Source: Bacteroidota bacterium
GTDB taxonomy: Bacteria; Bacteroidota; Rhodothermia; Balneolales; Balneolaceae
DNA length: 7,242 nucleotides
Assembly (NCBI GenBank): GCA_024635465.1
Contig: JAGXIS010000042.1
Span: forward strand, 1 to 7,242
Direction: 5' to 3'
Below are positions 6,441 through 7,242 of the stretch, piece by piece (within the stretch, counting starts at the first letter, position 1; every line of letters begins with the position of its first letter). A program made the position numbers and the translations under genes. Under the pieces are notes generated by a model, which was not told the DNA's origin, made no database searches, and was given only the letters and a program-made list of their open reading frames with translations.

Positions 6441-7242
6441 ATGATTGAGAATTATCCTGTTTGGGCGCAACTTTTTGCCAAGAAATATTTGGGAAGAACT
6501 TTGAATCAGTTCATCATTCATGGCAATGTTCATGATCTGGTTCAGGTTGAAAAAGAGGAAGGAAGCACATTCCTCCGTCTTAAAACATTTATGGCTGAAG
6601 AGTTTTTTGGAGCTCGTGAAATCGTAATTTTTTATGATCGTGCCTCCGGTATCTATTTCAGAGATCATAAATCGCAGCAGGATTTTAATCAGGCAATAAC
6701 GGGGAGGGACACCATTGCCGGTACTGAACATGCAAAAAAACTACCCAAAGATCCGGTTTCCGCTTTTAATATTTTAGAGCAATATTTCCGTTCTCGCCTG
6801 GACCAAAAAAAGAGTGTCGCGCTTATTATCGACTTTGCTGAAACGATTGTGCCGGCAAATGAAGCGGGCAGTACCGGTTCTGAAGATCGAAATTCATTGG
6901 TCTATCTGTTAAAATGGGCTCACGATCCTCTATTTTTGGCGGCTGATTTTACTACCGTTCTGTTGACCGAGAATCTTTCTGATCTGAATCGTACAATGAT
7001 TCAAAACCCATATTCTTCTGAAATCCGAATGCCCCTTCCGGATGAGAAGAGCAGGCTCAGTTACATTCAACAAGAGTGTGATTCTGAAGTTTATAGTACT
7101 ATTTCGAAAGTACCCATCCCGGTGATGGCACAAATGACTGCCGGTTTAGGATATCTGAAGTTGAAAAGTATTCTGTCCAACGCCAGTCAGAATAATGAAC
7201 TGATCACATTTGAGTCGTTAACAGAAATTAAAAAAGAACTGA
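6441..7242 (+). CDS. AAA+ ATPase of SpoVK/Ycf46/Vps4 type, N-terminal part (3' end outside window)
   Basis: Open for 267 codons from the ATG at 6441 to the window edge, with no stop. The N-terminal motif IIHGNVHDL (25-33) is followed by a strand region, EIVIFYDRASGIYF. SVALIIDFAETIVP (125-138) has the form of a Walker B strand, with D131 and E134 but not the usual DE pair. A sensor-1-like VLLTENLSDLNR comes next, then MPLPDEKSRLSYI and a helical lid with MTAGLGYLKLKSIL. No Walker A (GxxxxGKS/T) occurs, so this is a degenerate AAA domain. From my memory of bacterial tandem-AAA proteins in COG0464, the end of the window (ITFESLTEIKKEL) sits just before a second, canonical ATPase domain. The predicted role is an ATP-driven remodeller, perhaps acting on the PspA proteins encoded upstream. 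The catalytic half lies outside the window. Confidence 0.78.
   Translation, partial: MIENYPVWAQLFAKKYLGRTLNQFIIHGNVHDLVQVEKEEGSTFLRLKTFMAEEFFGAREIVIFYDRASGIYFRDHKSQQDFNQAITGRDTIAGTEHAKKLPKDPVSAFNILEQYFRSRLDQKKSVALIIDFAETIVPANEAGSTGSEDRNSLVYLLKWAHDPLFLAADFTTVLLTENLSDLNRTMIQNPYSSEIRMPLPDEKSRLSYIQQECDSEVYSTISKVPIPVMAQMTAGLGYLKLKSILSNASQNNELITFESLTEIKKEL

Noticed and set aside
6426..7133. Minus-strand frames of 101 and 67 codons at the right end
   Set aside because: The plus strand is open through the whole region and carries AAA-type motifs; these are shadows.
1..7242. CRISPR arrays, tRNA/rRNA genes, insertion sequences, phage or toxin-antitoxin genes
   Set aside because: No spaced identical repeats, cloverleaf, transposase motifs or terminal inverted repeats were seen; the heptamer array has no spacers.

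Overview
The window reads as one strand of a compact, moderately AT-rich bacterial chromosome. Every supported gene lies on the + strand. The truncated outer-membrane-type protein at the left edge implies a diderm cell. The weak or absent Shine-Dalgarno sequences before several genes, and the style of the proteins, suggest the Bacteroidota/Rhodothermota/Balneolota neighbourhood. That placement is an inference from protein style; no rRNA or tRNA is present to confirm it.

Layout: (1) 3-596, the C-terminal end of a probable beta-barrel outer-membrane protein. (2) 597-776, a non-coding stretch holding a degenerate heptameric DNA repeat and an imperfect 13-base direct repeat. (3) 777-2111, a pyrimidine-nucleoside phosphorylase of the Pdp/DeoA family. 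(4) 2112-2196, a short gap with a possible weak promoter. (5) 2197-7242, a run of six co-directional genes with gaps of 9, 5, 1, 3 and 59 bases, probably one operon: PspA/IM30; a small helical protein; a membrane-hairpin coiled-coil protein; an enoyl-CoA hydratase; a CorC/HlyC-type CNNM-CBS membrane protein; and the start of a large AAA+ ATPase that runs off the right edge.

The operon looks like an envelope-maintenance module. PspA belongs to the ESCRT-III superfamily of membrane-remodelling proteins. The last gene resembles bacterial AAA+ proteins of the SpoVK/Ycf46/Vps4 type, and in eukaryotes Vps4 is the AAA+ engine that disassembles ESCRT-III. Between them sit two proteins that would suit adaptor or anchor roles. 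The first, at 2971-3417, aligns by eye with the C-terminal half of the PspA encoded next to it, so it appears to be a 'half-PspA' paralogue lacking the membrane-binding helix and most of the long hairpin. The second, at 3423-4307, has an N-terminal transmembrane hairpin and a long charged helical cytoplasmic tail. The working hypothesis is a bacterial ESCRT-like system: PspA polymer, half-PspA modulator, membrane anchor and AAA+ remodeller, co-expressed with a crotonase and a CBS-regulated membrane protein. The gene identities of PspA, phosphorylase, crotonase and CNNM protein are secure; the joint function is inference.
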